Origin: Flavobacteriaceae bacterium CG2_30_31_66
GTDB taxonomy: Bacteria > Bacteroidota > Bacteroidia > Flavobacteriales > Flavobacteriaceae
Reading direction: 5' to 3'
Assembly: GCA_001873065.1 (NCBI GenBank)
Contig: MNYM01000035.1
Span: 186,001-250,000, forward strand
DNA: 64,000 bases
The position numbers were made by a program, and so were the translations under genes. Shown here in pieces: positions 42,301 to 51,977 of this stretch (its first letter is position 1; each line of letters begins with the position of its first letter). The notes beneath the pieces are model-generated. The model was not told the origin of the DNA and did not search any database. It saw only the letters and a program-made list of their open reading frames with translations.

Positions 42301-43842
42301 TCACATTCTTTGCAACCACGTTTTTACATCAACTTCAGCTTTAATAATAGCTTTCAAATCTGATATTGCAACACGTTTTTGTTCCATAGAATCTCTGTGT
42401 CTGATTGTCACAGAATTGTCTTGCAACGTTTCATGATCAACAGTAATGCAAAAAGGCGTTCCATTAGCATCTTGTCTTCGATAACGTCTTCCAACAGCGT
42501 CTTTTTCGTCATAATCAACGTTGAATTCCCACTTTAAATCTTCAAAAATTTCACGCGCAATTTCTGGTAAACCATCTTTTTTTATCAATGGTAAAATGGC
42601 AGCTTTATAAGGTGCTAAAACTGCTGGCAAACGTAAAACAGTTCTTGTTGTGCCATTTTCAAGAGTTTCTTCTTGCAAAGAATTAGAGAAAACAGCTAAA
42701 AACATTCGGTCTAAACCAACAGAAGTTTCAACAACATAAGGCACATAACTTTTGTTTTCTTCGGGATCAAAATAGTGTAATTTTTTTCCAGAATATTGTT
42801 CATGTGCTTTTAAATCAAAATCTGTTCTTGAGTGAATTCCCTCCAATTCTTTAAATCCAAAAGGAAATTTAAACTCAATATCTGCAGCTGCATCAGCATA
42901 GTGAGCTAATTTTTCATGATCGTGAAAACGGTAATTTTCTGCACCCAAACCTAAACTCAAATGCCATTTTAAACGGGTTTGTTTCCATTGTTCATACCAT
43001 TCTTTTTGAGTTCCTGGTTTGATGAAAAATTGCATTTCCATTTGTTCAAACTCACGCATTCTAAAAATAAATTGTCTTGCAACAATCTCATTTCTAAAGG
43101 CTTTTCCTGTTTGAGCAATGCCAAAAGGAATTTTCATTCTACCAGATTTTTGAACGTTCAAAAAGTTTACAAAAATTCCTTGAGCGGTTTCTGGACGTAA
43201 ATATACTTGCGTTGCATTTTCAGCAGAGGCACCAATTTGTGTTCCAAACATCAAGTTGAATTGCTTTACCTCTGTCCAATTTTTCGAACCCGTTAATGGA
43301 TCAACGATTTCTAATTCTTCAATCAAAGCTTTCACATCAGCCAAATCTTCATTTGATAATGATTTTGACATTCTTGATAAAATAGTATTGATTTTTGCTT
43401 GATAATCAACCACTCTTTGATTGGTTGAAACGAAAGTTTCTTTATTGAAAGCGTCTCCAAAACGAGTAGCTGCTTTTTCAACTTCTTTATCGATTTTTGC
43501 TTCAATTTTGGCACAATGATCTTCAATTAAAACATCCGCTCTGTAACGTTTTTTGGAATCTTTATTGTCAATTAATGGATCGTTAAAAGCATCCACATGA
43601 CCAGAAGCTTTCCAAGTTGTGGGATGCATCAAAATTGCCGCGTCAATGCCAACAATGTTTTCGTGCATTTGCACCATTGCTTTCCACCAATAATCTCTGA
43701 TATTTTTCTTTAACTCAACACCATTTTGAGCATAATCGTAAACCGCACTTAAACCATCATAAATTTCTGATGATTGAAAAACGTAGCCGTATTCTTTTGC
43801 GTGCGATAAAACTTTTTTAAACTGATCTTCTTGTATTGCCAT
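42301..43842 (-). CDS. glyS: Glycyl-tRNA synthetase (single-chain, alpha-2 class II type)
   Basis: 513 residues, the bacterial alpha2 type with a Gly-ligase catalytic core. N-terminal YGYVFQSSEIYDGLSAVYDYAQNG, motif-2 region GRMKIPFGIAQTGKAFRNEI, the insert VYLRPETAQGIFVNF and motif 3 ETSVGLDRMFLAVF. C-terminal anticodon-binding part (about 400-510). Charges tRNA-Gly. ATG at 43842; the 3' end is followed by the 21-bp repeat array. Confidence 0.97.
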   Translation of the reverse strand: MAIQEDQFKKVLSHAKEYGYVFQSSEIYDGLSAVYDYAQNGVELKKNIRDYWWKAMVQMHENIVGIDAAILMHPTTWKASGHVDAFNDPLIDNKDSKKRYRADVLIEDHCAKIEAKIDKEVEKAATRFGDAFNKETFVSTNQRVVDYQAKINTILSRMSKSLSNEDLADVKALIEELEIVDPLTGSKNWTEVKQFNLMFGTQIGASAENATQVYLRPETAQGIFVNFLNVQKSGRMKIPFGIAQTGKAFRNEIVARQFIFRMREFEQMEMQFFIKPGTQKEWYEQWKQTRLKWHLSLGLGAENYRFHDHEKLAHYADAAADIEFKFPFGFKELEGIHSRTDFDLKAHEQYSGKKLHYFDPEENKSYVPYVVETSVGLDRMFLAVFSNSLQEETLENGTTRTVLRLPAVLAPYKAAILPLIKKDGLPEIAREIFEDLKWEFNVDYDEKDAVGRRYRRQDANGTPFCITVDHETLQDNSVTIRHRDSMEQKRVAISDLKAIIKAEVDVKTWLQRM

Positions 43843-43914
43843 AATGAACGCAAAGATAAACGTTTGAAGAACTTTGTCAAGAAAAAAACAAACTAGTTTT
43901 CTTGATTGTATCTT

Positions 43915-43936
43915 GCAAGAATTTCAAAAACCTTGC
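43915..43936. repeat. Palindromic intergenic repeat, degenerate copy 3
   Basis: GCAAGAATTT then C then AAAAACCTTGC: same outer arms as copy 1 (GCAAG/CTTGC) with a damaged AGGTTTT core. It lies between the divergent glyS and comF-like genes, unlike the other two copies. A separate 9-bp hairpin TCAAGAAAA/TTTTCTTGA lies just before it (43877-43885 with 43897-43905). Confidence 0.5.
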
Positions 43937-44061
43937 AGGTATCTATTTTTATGTTTAAGATGCCCACAAGTTCGAAAAGAAACCTACTAGGAAATAAAAC
44001 ATACATTAGATTGCTATTTATCAAATAATTAATTACATTTCAATCGAAAATTGCAAAAAAA

Positions 44062-44757
44062 ATGAAACTCTTAAAAGACTTTTTCTCTCTTTTTTTTCCT
44101 GAAATGTGTGGAATTTGTGATGAACAATTGGTTGAAAACGAAAAAACGATTTGCACACTTTGCAGGCATGATTTGCCTTTGACGAACTTTACAAGTTTTG
44201 AAGAAAACAGTGTTACTCAAACATTTTTTGGAAGAATTGATATCGAAAAAGGCTATTCTTTATTACATTTTAGGAAAAAAGGCATCACTCAGAAAATAAT
44301 TCATGAATTAAAATATCGAGGAAATCAAGAAATTGGTGCTTTTTTTGGAAATTGGTTGGGAGAAATGATTCTTGAAAAAAATGAACTCAAAAATGTTGAT
44401 TATATAATTCCTGTTCCTTTACATCCAAAAAAAATGAAACAAAGAGGGTATAATCAAGTTACAAAATTTGGAGAAAAATTGAGTGAACATTTACAAATAC
44501 CGTATTTAGAAAATGAGTTGGTTCGCGTATTTGCATCGAAGACGCAAACTTTTAAAGCTCGTTTTGAGAGATTTAGCAATGTTGATACTCGGTTTTTAGT
44601 AAAAAATACAACTCGTTTTAACAACAAACATGTGTTGATTATTGATGATGTTATCACAACAGGAGCCACTTTAGAAGCCTGTGCAAAAGAGTTTCAAAAA
44701 TCAGAAAACTGCAAAATAAGTATTTTAACGATGGCATGTTCAGACTTGATTATTTGA
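44062..44757 (+). CDS. ComF-family phosphoribosyltransferase-like protein
   Basis: 231 residues. N-terminal zinc-finger cysteines CGICDEQ and CTLCRHDL (residues about 16-40), then the phosphoribosyltransferase-type domain with IPVPLHPKKMKQRGYNQ, and the PRPP-binding loop VLIIDDVITTGATLEAC. ComF acts in DNA uptake during natural transformation, but many genomes keep it as a stand-alone gene. ATG at 44062; monocistronic by context. Confidence 0.93.
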   Translation: MKLLKDFFSLFFPEMCGICDEQLVENEKTICTLCRHDLPLTNFTSFEENSVTQTFFGRIDIEKGYSLLHFRKKGITQKIIHELKYRGNQEIGAFFGNWLGEMILEKNELKNVDYIIPVPLHPKKMKQRGYNQVTKFGEKLSEHLQIPYLENELVRVFASKTQTFKARFERFSNVDTRFLVKNTTRFNNKHVLIIDDVITTGATLEACAKEFQKSENCKISILTMACSDLII

Positions 44758-44845
44758 TATTTTTTTAAATTGGGTAAAGAATTCCCGGTATTTTCATTTA
44801 AAATTCATAGAATAAATCGTTAATTTGTGGAAAAATATTTTTTTT

Positions 44846-46462
44846 GTGAAAGCATTTTACAAAGTCATTATTCTATTTTCGATTTTCGTAATGGTTGCAA
44901 ACTGTGCAAGAACTGGAAGACCAGAAGGAGGTCCTAAAGATGAAGATGCGCCTTTGTTTGTGAATTCGATTCCACCTTATAACACTGTCAAGTTTGATAA
45001 AAAAATCATCAAACTCAATTTTAATGAGTTTGTTACTCTAAAGGAATTGAACAAACAATTGGTTGTTTCCCCACCATTGAAAAATCCACCTTTAATTACG
45101 CCTCAAGGTTCGCCAAGTAAGGAAATTAAAATTCAGATTTTAGACACTTTACAAGAAAATACAACTTATATTTTTAATTTTGGAAATGCAGTTCAAGACA
45201 ACAATGAGGGCAATCTTTTAGAGAATTTTAAATACGTTTTTTCTACAGGAAATTATATTGATTCTTTAACAACAGCAGGCTCTATAAAAGATGCAAAGCT
45301 TCAAGAACCCCCAAAAAGCGTCAATGTTTTGATGTATAGAATTGATACATCTTATACAGATTCAATTGTTTATAAAAAGAAACCAAATTATATTACGAAT
45401 ACTTTGGATACTACTAATTTTAAATTTACAAATTTAAAAGATGGAAAATATTTTATGATTGCTTTGAAAGAAGACATAAGCGATTATATTTTCAATCCAA
45501 AATTTGACAAAATCGGGTTTTTGACTGACACCATCCATTTGCCAAAAGACAGTACTATAACAAAACCAATCACTCTTTTTAAAGAGATTCAGCCATTTAA
45601 ATTTGTTAGAGGAAGAGAAGTTACCAAAGGAAAACTTCAATTTGCTTTTGAAGGCGAACAAACAGATATGAAAATCACTGTGATTTCAAAAGTTCCAGAA
45701 AATTTTAAAAGCGTTTCAAAATTTGAAAAAGAGAGAGATTCATTGAATTATTGGTTTACGAATATTGAAGCAGATTCATTGAATTTTGTGGTTTCAAATG
45801 AAAAATTTTCAGATACTGTCACTGTAAAATTAAGAAAAGAAAAACAAGATTCTTTGACAATAAATATGCTTCCAAAAACAGTTTTGCATTTTAGAGACAC
45901 CATTTTTGTAGAGAGTAATAATCCAATAATTAAGATTGATACCTCAAAAATCAGCTTGATCGATAAAGACACAATATCAATAAATTACAAAACTTTAATC
46001 TCTGCAAGGGAAAATAAAATAGGATTTATTTTTGACAAAAAACCTTCTCAAAAATATACTTTTATTGCTTTAAAAGAGGCTTTTGAAGACCTATTTTCTT
46101 TCAAAAACGACTCATTAAACGCCAGTTTTAGCACCAAAGAAATTGATGATTATGGCAGATTAACTCTGACTGTAAACAACATCAATAATGAAAATATCAT
46201 TGTAGAATTACTTTCAGGAAAAAATCAAGATGCACTTGTTGAACGTCAGATTATGAACTCATCAAAAACAATTATTTTTGATTTGCTTGATCCAAAAAAA
46301 TACACATTGAGAGTTTACATTGACAGTAATAAAAACAACAAATGGGATACAGGAAATTTCTTGATGAAACAATTTCCAGAGAAAATCATTTATTTCAAAG
46401 AACTTACAAATTTTGAAATAAGGGCAAATTATTTCTTGGAAGAAAATATCAGTATTGAGTAA
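44846..46462 (+). CDS. Ig-like-domain lipoprotein (SbsA-type Ig_5 domain)
   Basis: 538 residues from the GTG at 44846; a TTG at 44825 is the alternative start and neither is certain. Lipid cysteine follows IFVMVAN; the next residues ARTG lack acidic residues, so periplasmic rather than surface placement is likely. An Ig_5-type domain is at about 30-125 (GGPKDEDAPLFVNSIPPYNT, ITPQGSPSKEIKIQILDTLQENTTYIFNFG), and the rest is beta-rich with a late DSNKNNKWDTG calcium-like loop. Conserved Bacteroidetes protein of unknown function. Confidence 0.82.
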   Translation: MKAFYKVIILFSIFVMVANCARTGRPEGGPKDEDAPLFVNSIPPYNTVKFDKKIIKLNFNEFVTLKELNKQLVVSPPLKNPPLITPQGSPSKEIKIQILDTLQENTTYIFNFGNAVQDNNEGNLLENFKYVFSTGNYIDSLTTAGSIKDAKLQEPPKSVNVLMYRIDTSYTDSIVYKKKPNYITNTLDTTNFKFTNLKDGKYFMIALKEDISDYIFNPKFDKIGFLTDTIHLPKDSTITKPITLFKEIQPFKFVRGREVTKGKLQFAFEGEQTDMKITVISKVPENFKSVSKFEKERDSLNYWFTNIEADSLNFVVSNEKFSDTVTVKLRKEKQDSLTINMLPKTVLHFRDTIFVESNNPIIKIDTSKISLIDKDTISINYKTLISARENKIGFIFDKKPSQKYTFIALKEAFEDLFSFKNDSLNASFSTKEIDDYGRLTLTVNNINNENIIVELLSGKNQDALVERQIMNSSKTIIFDLLDPKKYTLRVYIDSNKNNKWDTGNFLMKQFPEKIIYFKELTNFEIRANYFLEENISIE

Positions 46463-46482
46463 GTTTTTTATCAATTTTTTCG

Positions 46483-46938
46483 TTAAACAAACTTTTTGAT
46501 AGCTCTAATAATGCCATAATGAATGCCTTCATGAAAGTTGTTGAAAGCAATTGCATCTTCAATAGAATGAATCACAAAACCTGTACTTGTTGAGTATTCT
46601 GTAAAATTTTCGAAAATTCCGGCTTCATAATCTTCTTGTAAAGTATCTGGCAACCCTGCAAAAAGTTCCTTTACTTCTTCAAATTCTTCTTCTGTAAAAG
46701 TAACTGTTGGCGAAGTTCCTTTTTTATAAGTTTCAATCAAATCATCAGGACATAAACAATTCAAATCTGATAATTTATAGTGTAATAATTGTTGAGTAAC
46801 CAATACATGCGCCATATTCCAAGCAATATTATTTTTAAAACCAGCCGGAATTGCGTGTAATTGTTTCAAAGTCAATCCTTCCAATTCTCTTAAAATAAGT
46901 TCTCTTGAAGTTCGTAAAATATCAAAGTGTGTTTTCAT
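46483..46938 (-). CDS. DinB-family protein
   Basis: 151 residues, four-helix bundle type. Conserved His pattern seen in WNMAHVLVTQQLLHY and NNFHEGIHYGIIRAI (metal ligands of the DinB/YfiT-like fold). Family members act in thiol metabolism or stress; function here unknown. ATG at 46938, convergent with the lipoprotein gene. Confidence 0.9.
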   Translation of the reverse strand: MKTHFDILRTSRELILRELEGLTLKQLHAIPAGFKNNIAWNMAHVLVTQQLLHYKLSDLNCLCPDDLIETYKKGTSPTVTFTEEEFEEVKELFAGLPDTLQEDYEAGIFENFTEYSTSTGFVIHSIEDAIAFNNFHEGIHYGIIRAIKKFV

Positions 46939-46978
46939 TTTTATACGTAATTTTGAAATGTAAATATACTCTATAAAT

Positions 46979-47326
46979 ATGAAGAAAATTTATTTTTTAC
47001 AAACTTGCGATACTTGCCGAAGAATCTTAAAAGAGGTAAGTTTAAACGGATTTGAGCTCCAAGAAGTGAAAGCAAAACCAATAAATGTAGCTCAATTAGA
47101 GGAATTATTTGCATTTACAAAAAGCTATGAAGCGCTGTTTAACAAACGTGCAAAACTATATAAAGAAAAGAATATAAAGAATCAAAACCTATCTGAAACA
47201 GATTATCGTCAGTTAATTTTGGATGATTATACGTTTCTTAAACGTCCTGTTTTTATTGTTTATGACGAAATTTTTGTTGGAAATAGTAAAAAAGTTATCG
47301 AAAATTTAAAGGCAAAAATTGGGTAA
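46979..47326 (+). CDS. ArsC/Spx-family thioredoxin-like protein
   Basis: 115 residues. N-terminal CDTCRRI with Cys10 and Cys13 gives a thioredoxin-fold CXXC as in Spx/arsenate reductase-like proteins, and the late LKRPVFIVYDEIFVG carries the conserved Arg-Pro of ArsC. Arsenate resistance is not implied because no other ars gene is present; in Bacteroidetes such lone genes are of unknown function. Confidence 0.85.
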   Translation: MKKIYFLQTCDTCRRILKEVSLNGFELQEVKAKPINVAQLEELFAFTKSYEALFNKRAKLYKEKNIKNQNLSETDYRQLILDDYTFLKRPVFIVYDEIFVGNSKKVIENLKAKIG

Positions 47327-47359
47327 AAAATCCATAAAAATCTAAACTTTTTTTGATTT

Positions 47360-48385
47360 CTAAAGCAAACTATCTTCCAATAAATCCTTGATTCTATTAA
47401 CAGAAATAGTTTCAAAACAGGCTAAATATTCTTTAGGAAATTTATTTCCATAAACAGACGTAGGGATTAATGGAAATTTTTTTAAATCTGGAATTACCTG
47501 ATTTTTTAAAGGTTGATGAAATGGTGTAAACCCTAAAAAAGGATGTGTAACACCCCAAATAGTAAATACAGAAACTCCATACATCGCTGCAATATGTCCA
47601 TTTCCTGAATCCATAGAAATCATTGCATTTAGGTTTGAAATTATTTTCAATTCATCATCAAAAGACATTTTTTTCACTAAAGAAAAAACATTTTTGTATT
47701 TTGAAGCAATACTTTCTAAAATTGATTTTTCTTTTTCTCCTCCTCCAAATAAAAAAATAGTTGTGTTGGGCAATTTGCTGATTTCAAAAACGAGCTCTTC
47801 TATTTTTTTTTCAGGAAATGATTTGCTTTCATAAGTTGCAAATGGGGCAAAACCAACCAGATTTTTCGTATGAAACTTATCTGAAATTTCTATTGGAAGG
47901 GGTTTTTTCTTTGGAAAATTTACTTTTGATAAGTCAATATTGAATCCCATTTTCCTAAAAACATCTGCATATCTCTCGTGCATTGATGGTAAAGGAATCA
48001 AAATTTTATCAATCCTTGGTTTTGTTAATTTTCTTTTTTCACCTCTTCCTTTATCTAACTGGACAAATGGAGTTCCTGAAAATCTAAAAAACTGGACTAA
48101 AAGTTTGGAACGAATCACATTGTGCAAGTCTGCAATTGCATCTATTTTTAAATGAGATAACTCTTTAAAAAGTTTTAAAATTCCAAAAAAACCTTTGTGT
48201 TTTCCTTTTAAATCAGGAGAAAAAACGGAAACATTTTCAAATTCTTCAAAAAAAGGTATGAAAAAAGAACGTGTCAAAAAAGTAATTTTTACAGACTCGT
48301 TTTGTTGTATAAGAGCTCTAATAACAGGAACAGATATCGCAACATCTCCCATCGCTGAAAGACGAATTATCAGAATATGTTTCAT
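47360..48385 (-). CDS. Glycosyltransferase family 9 (heptosyltransferase-like)
   Basis: 341 residues. ADP-heptose:LPS heptosyltransferase type: N-terminal ILIIRLSAMGDVAISVPVI, the C-terminal SMDSGNGHIAAMYGVSVFTIWG loop (D-x-GNxHIAA nucleotide-sugar site). Adds a heptose or similar sugar to the LPS core. Next to DUF6165 and a coiled protein on the same strand; this trio is a common arrangement in flavobacteria. Confidence 0.93.
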   Translation of the reverse strand: MKHILIIRLSAMGDVAISVPVIRALIQQNESVKITFLTRSFFIPFFEEFENVSVFSPDLKGKHKGFFGILKLFKELSHLKIDAIADLHNVIRSKLLVQFFRFSGTPFVQLDKGRGEKRKLTKPRIDKILIPLPSMHERYADVFRKMGFNIDLSKVNFPKKKPLPIEISDKFHTKNLVGFAPFATYESKSFPEKKIEELVFEISKLPNTTIFLFGGGEKEKSILESIASKYKNVFSLVKKMSFDDELKIISNLNAMISMDSGNGHIAAMYGVSVFTIWGVTHPFLGFTPFHQPLKNQVIPDLKKFPLIPTSVYGNKFPKEYLACFETISVNRIKDLLEDSLL

Positions 48386-48431
48386 TCGTAGAAATTAAAA
48401 TATTGATAGTAAAATTGCATATTGCAACAAA

Positions 48432-48827
48432 TCACGATTTATAATCTTCGTATGATTTTTCTTCTATTAAATCGGATCCTGTAAATTTATTAATTTCTTT
48501 TTTTACGTTTGAACGATCATCATTTGTGAAATAAACAGCCCTTGCCAGCTCAATAAATGTTTCATCAAATACTTTATTTCGTTCACATTCTCTGATGTCG
48601 TCTTCAATTTTCCACAATTTTTTATTGATATTCCGTAAATCTTCATGCAGTTTTTTTAGATGATTTTTATCGGACGTTGATGCGTAAATAGTTTTCAATA
48701 CAGGTGATAAAACATCATATTCATTTTGGATATTTAATCGCTTTTTAGCATCTTTAATTTCAGAAAGTTTAATTTCTAAAATTGTAAATTTATCTATTAT
48801 TTCTCCGTTTGACACTTCTATTTTCAT
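48432..48827 (-). CDS. DUF6165-family protein
   Basis: 131 residues from the ATG at 48827; the longer start would overlap the next gene on the strand. IEVSNGEIIDKFTILEIKLSEI opens as in DUF6165 proteins, which occur near LPS biosynthesis genes. The rest is helical and charged (HLKKLHEDLRNINKKLWKIEDDIREC). Function unknown; linked here to the heptosyltransferase gene 46 bp downstream. Confidence 0.8.
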   Translation of the reverse strand: MKIEVSNGEIIDKFTILEIKLSEIKDAKKRLNIQNEYDVLSPVLKTIYASTSDKNHLKKLHEDLRNINKKLWKIEDDIRECERNKVFDETFIELARAVYFTNDDRSNVKKEINKFTGSDLIEEKSYEDYKS

Positions 48828-48834
48828 TGTGAGT

Positions 48835-49620
48835 TTAATTAAATTTACGTGAAACAATTTCCAAAAAACGATTTTCTAGTGCCGCATGCTCAGCCCAATT
48901 ATAATCAGGTTTTACCATTTTTTCAATGAATTTTTTTGCTTCTTTCTCTGTTTTAAAAGAATTTAACTGAGAAACTACCCTGTTAAAATCTTCTTGCTCG
49001 CCATTGAAAAGGTTTTTTACAAAAGCAATTCTGTCATTTAATCCAATTTGAATTGTATTTATCAACCGATCGTTAAGCGATTTTGGTTGCGAATTCTCAA
49101 ACAATTCTGCCATAATATCTACTGAAATGGTGTCTTGCAATTCGTCTTCTAATGTAAAAGTTTTGCGCTCTCCAACATCTTTTACATCATTTTTAAAATT
49201 TGTTGGATTGTTATTTTGAGAAAATAAAATCTCTTCTAATTCAGCAAAAGGTTGTTCGATTATTGGTTTATCTTTCGCAATTTCTTCATCAAGAATTGGA
49301 GCTACAACTAGTTCTTCAATTTGTTCAACTACTATTTCTTTTGGGGTTTCAGGAATCTTTTTCGCCTCTAAAGACAATTCTTTTGCCTCAAAAGCTTTTT
49401 CAACTTCCTGAATTAATTCCTCTTTAGTTGTTTCTAAATTGGGAGTTGTTTTTACATATTCTTCAACAAATGCGAGCATTGAAATCTTTTCAAAAACGGC
49501 TCTTGACTTTTCTTTTAACGCAAAAATATCATCCCTATTTTTCATTTTTAAGATGTCATGTGCTAAGCTGATCAAATCTTTCTCTAATTTTTTGTGCATA
49601 AGTTGTTTATTGAAGTCCAT
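48835..49620 (-). CDS. Conserved hypothetical protein with coiled acidic middle and helical C-terminal domain
   Basis: 261 residues. Helical N-terminal part (about 1-70), an acidic low-complexity linker (about 75-135, KIPETPKEIVVEQIEELVV), and a C-terminal domain (about 180-260) with LNDRIAFVKNLFNGEQEDFNRVVSQL and PDYNWAEHAALENRFLEIV. No signal peptide or membrane segment. It starts a same-strand run with DUF6165 (7 bp) and the heptosyltransferase. I recognise it as a conserved Bacteroidetes protein without known function. Confidence 0.85.
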   Translation of the reverse strand: MDFNKQLMHKKLEKDLISLAHDILKMKNRDDIFALKEKSRAVFEKISMLAFVEEYVKTTPNLETTKEELIQEVEKAFEAKELSLEAKKIPETPKEIVVEQIEELVVAPILDEEIAKDKPIIEQPFAELEEILFSQNNNPTNFKNDVKDVGERKTFTLEDELQDTISVDIMAELFENSQPKSLNDRLINTIQIGLNDRIAFVKNLFNGEQEDFNRVVSQLNSFKTEKEAKKFIEKMVKPDYNWAEHAALENRFLEIVSRKFN

Positions 49621-49700
49621 TTTTCACTATAAATATTTATAAATTTGTTAAAACTCAAAGTAACACAAAAATATAAAACTAGAACGCTTAAATTTACAAA

Positions 49701-50345
49701 ATGTTTCTTGAAAATACCGTAAATCACTCAGAACAATTTGGTTGGATAGAAGTCATTTGTGGTTCTATGTTTTCTGGAAAAACCGAAGAATTAATTCGAC
49801 GTTTAAGACGTGCTCAATTTGCAAAACAACGTGTTGAAATTTTTAAACCCGCCATTGATATTCGTTATGATGAAGACGAAGTTGTTTCTCATAATGATAA
49901 TAGAATCCGTTCAACTCCAGTTCCTGTTGCTTCCAATATTCGTTTGTTGGCAAATGATGTGGATGTTGTTGGCATAGATGAAGCGCAATTTTTTGATGAC
50001 GAAATTGTTGCAGTTTGCAATGATTTGGCAAATAGGGGAATTCGTGTTATTGTAGCTGGTTTAGACATGGATTTCAAAGGAAATCCGTTTGGACCAATGC
50101 CAGCTTTAATGGCAACAGCTGAATATGTTACGAAAGTTCATGCAGTTTGTTCACATACTGGAAATTTGGCGCATTATAGTTTTAGAAAATCGAAAAATGG
50201 TAAACTGGTAATGCTAGGAGAAACCCAAGAATATGAACCATTATCAAGAGCAGCCTATTATAAAGCGATTTTAAATCAACAACAAAAAAACGAAAAGAAA
50301 GAAAATTCTTCAGATACTGAAACAAGTTCATCAAATTATGAATAA
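49701..50345 (+). CDS. tdk: Thymidine kinase
   Basis: 214 residues. P-loop [11 protein letters not shown], the [10 protein letters not shown] magnesium-binding segment, and the thymidine-binding [19 protein letters not shown]. The C-terminal zinc lasso has only one cysteine ([17 protein letters not shown]), so the four-cysteine zinc site of the E. coli enzyme is not kept. Salvages thymidine to dTMP. Overlaps alr by 8 bp, so translation is coupled. Confidence 0.96.
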   Translation: MFLENTVNHSEQFGWIEVICGSMFSGKTEELIRRLRRAQFAKQRVEIFKPAIDIRYDEDEVVSHNDNRIRSTPVPVASNIRLLANDVDVVGIDEAQFFDDEIVAVCNDLANRGIRVIVAGLDMDFKGNPFGPMPALMATAEYVTKVHAVCSHTGNLAHYSFRKSKNGKLVMLGETQEYEPLSRAAYYKAILNQQQKNEKKENSSDTETSSSNYE

Positions 50346-51438
50346 CCACATAACTGTTCTAGAAATTGATGGAAAAGCATTAGAACACAACCTTTACTAT
50401 TTTAAGCAAAAACTACAACCAACAACCAAAGTTTTGGCAGTCGTAAAAGCATTCAGTTATGGAAGTGATGATGTTTTGGTGGCAAAATTTCTAGCTAATA
50501 AAATTGATTATTTCGCAGTTGCTTATGCTCACGAAGGAATTGCCTTACGTGAAGCAAATATCCAAAAACCAATTTTGGTTTTACATCCTCAAATTGCAAA
50601 TTTACAATCCGTTATTGATTATTGTTTAGAACCAAATTTATATAGTTTTGAAATTTTTAACGCCTTTTTACATTTGGCAAAAGAGAATTCATTGAGAGCC
50701 TATCCTATTCATTTAAAATTTAACACAGGTTTGAATAGATTAGGATTTTTACCATCAGGAATTCCAAAAATTCTTGACGAAATTTCTAAAAATCAACACG
50801 TTAAAATTCAGTCTTTGTTTTCTCACTTGGCAGCAAGTGAAGATTTGAATGAGAGAGAGTTCACGAACAAACAAATTGAAAGTTTTAAAAATATTGCTAA
50901 ACAATTCGAAAATCATTTATCTTATAAACCAATTTTGCATATTTCAAATACTTCTGGAGTGATCAATTATCCTGAAGCTCAGTTTGATATGGTTCGTATT
51001 GGGATTGGTTTATATGGTTTTGGAAATGATGATTTTGAAACTTCTCAACTAAAAAATACGCATAATTTAGTTTCTATTATTTCTCAAATTCATGAAATTA
51101 AAGCAGGAGATTCTGTAGGATATAACAGAGCATTTGTGTCAAAAACGCCAATAAAATCAGCCACAATTCCTATTGGTCATGCAGACGGAATTTCAAGAGG
51201 TTTGGGAAATAAGAAAGGATTTGTAACAATTAATCATCAAAAAGCACCTATTATTGGAAATGTTTGTATGGATATGATCATGGTTGATGTTACCAATATT
51301 GATTGTAAAGCAGGGGATAAAGCAATCATTTTTGACCATCAAAAAACGATTCAGGAATTTGCAGATGTTTCAGGAACAATTACTTATGAAATTTTGACAG
51401 GGATTTCTCATCGTGTTCAAAAAGTGTTAAAGGAATAA
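50338..51438 (+). CDS. alr: Alanine racemase
   Basis: 366 residues. PLP-binding lysine in [13 protein letters not shown], barrel segments [14 protein letters not shown] and [13 protein letters not shown], catalytic tyrosine in [13 protein letters not shown] and the [11 protein letters not shown] segment. Makes D-alanine for peptidoglycan. Its ATG lies inside the end of tdk. Confidence 0.97.
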   Translation: MNNHITVLEIDGKALEHNLYYFKQKLQPTTKVLAVVKAFSYGSDDVLVAKFLANKIDYFAVAYAHEGIALREANIQKPILVLHPQIANLQSVIDYCLEPNLYSFEIFNAFLHLAKENSLRAYPIHLKFNTGLNRLGFLPSGIPKILDEISKNQHVKIQSLFSHLAASEDLNEREFTNKQIESFKNIAKQFENHLSYKPILHISNTSGVINYPEAQFDMVRIGIGLYGFGNDDFETSQLKNTHNLVSIISQIHEIKAGDSVGYNRAFVSKTPIKSATIPIGHADGISRGLGNKKGFVTINHQKAPIIGNVCMDMIMVDVTNIDCKAGDKAIIFDHQKTIQEFADVSGTITYEILTGISHRVQKVLKE

Positions 51439-51486
51439 AAATATTTAGTATTTTAGCAATATCAATCTACTAAAAACCGATTAAAA

Positions 51487-51897
51487 ATGGGAATGCTTAA
51501 AGAATTTAGGGAGTTTGCAATGAAGGGAAACCTCATTGACATTGCTGTTGCTTTTGTGATGGGTGCAGCTTTTAATAAAGTAGTAAGTGCTTTTACTGGC
51601 GGAATTGTTTCGCCCTTAATTGGGTTGATTTTTAAATCAGATTTTAAAGATTTAAAGTGGACAATTAAGGAAGGTGTTGCTGATGAAACTGGAGCTATTA
51701 TTGGCGAAGTCAGTGTGATGTATGGTGATTTTATAACCAATTTAATTGATTTTGTGATAGTTGCATTTGTGATGTTTATGATTGTAAAAGCAGTAAATAT
51801 CATTAAGAAGAAAGAAATTCCTGCGCCTGCGGTACCAAAAGGACCAAGTCAAGAAGAATTATTGGCAGAAATTCGTGATTTATTGGCAAAAAAATAA
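51487..51897 (+). CDS. mscL: Large-conductance mechanosensitive channel MscL
   Basis: 136 residues, usual length. Amphipathic N-terminus KEFREFAMKGNLIDIAVAFVMGAAFNKVV forms TM1, TM2 near YGDFITNLIDFVIVAFVMFMIVK, and the cytoplasmic helix PSQEELLAEIRDLLAKK. Opens under membrane tension as an osmotic safety valve. Third gene after tdk-alr, 48 bp downstream. Confidence 0.96.
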   Translation: MGMLKEFREFAMKGNLIDIAVAFVMGAAFNKVVSAFTGGIVSPLIGLIFKSDFKDLKWTIKEGVADETGAIIGEVSVMYGDFITNLIDFVIVAFVMFMIVKAVNIIKKKEIPAPAVPKGPSQEELLAEIRDLLAKK

Positions 51898-51923
51898 AAT
51901 TTAATTTAATTTAAAAACTTTTT

Positions 51924-51954
51924 GACCTCACAGGTTTTCAAAACCTGTGAGGTC
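51924..51954. repeat. Palindromic intergenic repeat with AGGTTTT core, copy 2 (possible bidirectional terminator)
   Basis: Perfect 15-bp arms GACCTCACAGGTTTT / AAAACCTGTGAGGTC around a single C at 51939. It sits between the convergent mscL and outer-membrane protein genes, 26 bp after the mscL stop. Confidence 0.8.
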
Positions 51955-51977
51955 TTATTATTAAAAAAATAGTTAAT

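Noticed and set aside
43947..44027. 25-codon plus-strand ORF in the glyS-comF spacer
   Set aside because: Short, without motif, overlaps degenerate repeat remains and has no promoter-like box.
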